From Eubacterium sp. (lineage in GTDB: Bacteria > Bacillota > Clostridia > Oscillospirales > Acutalibacteraceae): a stretch of DNA of 7,248 bases. The notes below the pieces were generated by a model that saw nothing but the letters and a program-made list of their open reading frames with translations, was not told where the DNA came from and made no database searches. A program made the translations under genes and the position numbers. This document shows positions 5,642 to 7,248 of the stretch, in pieces. The stretch's first letter is position 1; every line of letters begins with the position of its first letter. The DNA lies in the NCBI GenBank assembly GCA_029059925.1, contig JAIDVA010000115.1, positions 1 through 7,248 of the forward strand, in the 5' to 3' direction.

Positions 5642-6429
5642 AGCATCTTCCCAGTGGTATGTATCAACAGGGGGATTCTGTTATACACAGGCTTGATGCA
5701 ACAATAAAAATGATTTTGCTGATGATTCTTTTTGCTGCGGCCATTGCGGCAGATTCGATTATTGGCTATGTGCTTATTATTGCTTTTACAGCAATAATAG
5801 CAATTCTGTCGCGTATCGGTATTCATGCCGCTCTTGGCAGTATAAGAAGAATGATATGGTTCTTTATTGTTATTTTTCTGATGAATCTGTGTTTTTATCA
5901 GACAGATCATGCTTGGTTCAGCTTTTGGATTTTCAATCCGTCGTATGACGGGATGATGCAGGGGGTAACGGTTATTGTAAGAGTTGCAGTGTTTTTGGTT
6001 TTGTGTAATGTACTGAACTCCTCCACACCTCCTGTTGAAATTACAAATGCGATAGAGAATATTATATCACCTCTAAGATTTATCAAAGTGCCTACACATC
6101 AGATAGCACTTATATTTTCTGTGGCGATACAGTTTGTCCCCACACTTTTTGAAGAAGCTGATATGATTTATAAGGCACAGCTTGCAAGGGGAGCACGCTT
6201 TGACAGCCACAGCCTGATTGATAAGGCAAAGGCAGTTTTGCCTATGATTGTGCCGATATTTATATCTGCCTTCAGGCGTGCTGACGAGCTTTCTCTCGCT
6301 ATGGAGGCAAGGGGATACCGTGTTGATGTTAGCAGTGTGAGAAAAAGAAGCGTGCATTTTGGAATGATGGAATTGCTGTCGTTTATTATATGTACAGCAC
6401 TTTGTGTGATACAAATTGCTGTATTTTAG
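5638..6429 (+). CDS. ecfT: Energy-coupling factor transporter transmembrane protein EcfT
   Basis: A 263-residue membrane protein that links the S component to the two ATPases. The N-terminal part has hydrophobic helices at about 22-38, 41-58, 72-87 and 108-126. The C-terminal cytoplasmic coupling region carries the two diagnostic ARG motifs, ARGARF (183-188) and EARGYR (223-228), which insert into the ATPase grooves. A last hydrophobic segment ends the protein (about 244-263). The opening HRLDATIKM also fits the family, where HxLDPxxK is common. It overlaps ecfA2 by four bases and is followed after a 33-bp gap by the methyltransferase gene with no terminator between, so they are probably co-transcribed. 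Together with the divergent S protein, these genes could supply a complete transporter. Confidence 0.95.
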   Translation: MKHLPSGMYQQGDSVIHRLDATIKMILLMILFAAAIAADSIIGYVLIIAFTAIIAILSRIGIHAALGSIRRMIWFFIVIFLMNLCFYQTDHAWFSFWIFNPSYDGMMQGVTVIVRVAVFLVLCNVLNSSTPPVEITNAIENIISPLRFIKVPTHQIALIFSVAIQFVPTLFEEADMIYKAQLARGARFDSHSLIDKAKAVLPMIVPIFISAFRRADELSLAMEARGYRVDVSSVRKRSVHFGMMELLSFIICTALCVIQIAVF

Positions 6430-6449
6430 TATGAAATAATGATTTTGAT

Positions 6450-6454
6450 AAGGA
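6450..6454 (+). promoter_or_regulatory. Ribosome binding site favouring methyltransferase start at 6463
   Basis: AAGGA lies eight bases before ATG 6463. The earlier in-frame ATG at 6439 has no such site and would add eight residues of poor family fit. Confidence 0.7.
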
Positions 6455-6462
6455 AAACAAAT

Positions 6463-7047
6463 ATGAATAAACAGGATGTTATTGATTTTTTCGATGAATG
6501 TGCCGAGCATTGGGACGAGCATATGATTAAAAATGAGGATATTATTAATAAAATTCTTGATAACGCAGAAGTAGCTGATGGTAAGCGGATTCTGGATGTT
6601 GCCTGCGGTACAGGTGTGCTTTTTGACGATTATTTAAAAAGAAATGTCGGCTCGGTTACAGGTGTTGATATTTCACCTAAAATGGCACAGCTTGCCAAAA
6701 ACAAATTTACTCAGGATAACATCAACGTTATCTGCGGTGATGTTGAAAATATGGTTTGTAAGGAGCTGTTTGACTGCATAGTTGTTTACAATGCTTTTCC
6801 TCATTTTCCTGACCCGGATGCTTTGATAAAAAGGTTATCATCAATGCTGAAAAATGGCGGAGTGTTAACTGTTGCTCATGGTATGAGCAGGAAAATGCTT
6901 GATAAACATCATTCAGGCTCAGCAAGCAAGGTCTCAAACAGGCTTATGAGTGAGGATGAACTGGCTGACATATTCGGTAGATATCTTAAGGTTACAGTAA
7001 AAATATCTGATGATAATATGTATCAGGTTGCCGGAATAAAAGAATAG
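6463..7047 (+). CDS. Class I SAM-dependent methyltransferase
   Basis: A 194-residue cytosolic methyltransferase of the Rossmann-fold class I type (PF08241/PF13649-like). Motif I is ILDVACGTGVL (43-53). The ribose-binding acidic residue is D69 in TGVDIS, CGDVEN (91-96) is the motif II region, and FDCIVVYNAFPHFPD (103-117) is the post-motif region. After the core (about 40-138) comes a short C-terminal part with HGMSRKMLDKHH, which may help choose the substrate. The N-terminal helix NKQDVIDFFDECAEHWDEH is typical of UbiE-like small-molecule enzymes. The acceptor is not predictable. It is the last gene after ecfT, so it may act on the imported compound or a derivative, though this rests on gene order only. 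No convincing terminator follows; an AAAAG/CTTTT pairing around the stop is too weak. Confidence 0.9.
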   Translation: MNKQDVIDFFDECAEHWDEHMIKNEDIINKILDNAEVADGKRILDVACGTGVLFDDYLKRNVGSVTGVDISPKMAQLAKNKFTQDNINVICGDVENMVCKELFDCIVVYNAFPHFPDPDALIKRLSSMLKNGGVLTVAHGMSRKMLDKHHSGSASKVSNRLMSEDELADIFGRYLKVTVKISDDNMYQVAGIKE

Positions 7048-7056
7048 CTTTTTAAA

Positions 7057-7085
7057 TTGATTATTTGTGTCAGATATGCTATTAT
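7057..7085 (+). promoter_or_regulatory. Extended -10 promoter for the gene at the window end
   Basis: -35 TTGATT (7057-7062), a 17-bp spacer and TGcTATTAT, with the -10 hexamer at 7080-7085, form a well-spaced promoter. The transcript would begin near 7092. This suggests the final gene has its own transcript and is not part of the ECF operon. Confidence 0.55.
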
Positions 7086-7116
7086 TAAAATGGCACTGTC
7101 CGAAATAATTAATTGA

Positions 7117-7136
7117 GGATGATTTTTATATCATCC
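7117..7136 (+). other. Short hairpin in the leader of the last gene
   Basis: GGATGAT (7117-7123) and ATCATCC (7130-7136) form a perfect 7-bp stem with a 6-nt loop. No T-run follows, so it is not a standard terminator. It ends six bases before the ribosome binding site GGGAG (7143-7147). It could be an operator or an mRNA structure affecting translation. Confidence 0.45.
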
Positions 7137-7155
7137 AAATATGGGAGTAAAAATT

Positions 7156-7248
7156 ATGAAAAACAGCGTACACCGAAAGCAGCACACAGAATTTAGCATT
7201 TACGAAGAAAACAAGCTGGAAGCAAGGAGCTATTTCATTCCGTTTTCG
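7156..7248 (+). CDS. Partial gene, possible family 2 glycoside hydrolase (N-terminus only)
   Basis: The first 31 codons of an open reading frame that runs off the window. The start is supported by GGGAG at 7143-7147, eight bases before the ATG, and by the promoter at 7057-7085. The segment FSIYEENKLEARSYFIPF resembles the N-terminal lead-in of clostridial beta-galactosidase-like family 2 glycoside hydrolases, which often read ENKLPxRxYFIPF before the jelly-roll domain. This comparison is from memory and the fragment is short. No signal peptide is apparent, so a cytoplasmic enzyme would be expected. It is unlikely to be linked to the ECF genes. Confidence 0.6.
   Translation, partial: MKNSVHRKQHTEFSIYEENKLEARSYFIPFS

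Noticed and set aside
6073..6522. 149-codon open frame on the - strand
   Set aside because: It lies opposite ecfT and the methyltransferase start, is rich in His, Cys and Tyr with no recognisable domain, and fits a shadow of the real genes.
7034..7052. Possible terminator after the methyltransferase (AAAAG/CTTTT pairing)
   Set aside because: The stem is only five A-T-rich pairs and would not be stable, so it is not called a terminator.

Overview
The window looks like chromosomal DNA of a low-GC Firmicute, most likely an anaerobic gut clostridium of the Ruminococcaceae/Oscillospiraceae type. This is inferred from AT-rich codon use, strong GGAGG-type ribosome binding sites, tightly packed operons with ATGA and longer overlaps, and protein families typical of that group. 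No rRNA, tRNA, CRISPR array or transposase gene was seen.

Region 1 (about 60-3208, + strand) is a five-gene operon: a small cysteine-rich helical protein of unknown function, an NADPH-dependent FMN reductase-type flavoprotein with a compact four-cysteine Fe-S motif, a lipoprotein with a cyclophilin-like domain, a carboxymuconolactone-decarboxylase/cupin fusion, and an alpha/beta hydrolase with a non-canonical nucleophile elbow. Genes overlap or abut, a promoter is visible at 69-97, and a bidirectional terminator at 3169-3208 closes the operon. The set looks like a small redox/hydrolase cassette for an unidentified, possibly aromatic or lactone-like, compound.

Region 2 (3209-7047) is a vitamin or micronutrient uptake locus of the energy-coupling factor (ECF) type. 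A substrate-binding S component is read leftwards (3209-3766). The two ATPases EcfA1 and EcfA2 and the transmembrane coupler EcfT are read rightwards (3969-6429), followed by a class I SAM-dependent methyltransferase (6463-7047). Between the divergent genes lies a 64-bp element made of two perfect 21-base inverted arms. The outer ends of its arms supply the -35 boxes of both outward-facing promoters, the most unusual structure in the window. The S component's substrate cannot be named from the sequence.

Region 3 (7048-7248) holds an extended -10 promoter, a short leader hairpin and the first 31 codons of a gene that runs off the window. Its N-terminus resembles that of family 2 glycoside hydrolases.

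No clearly new defence or mobile system was found. The best leads are the divergent promoter element, the partners of the small cysteine-rich protein, and the hydrolase lacking a standard GxSxG elbow.
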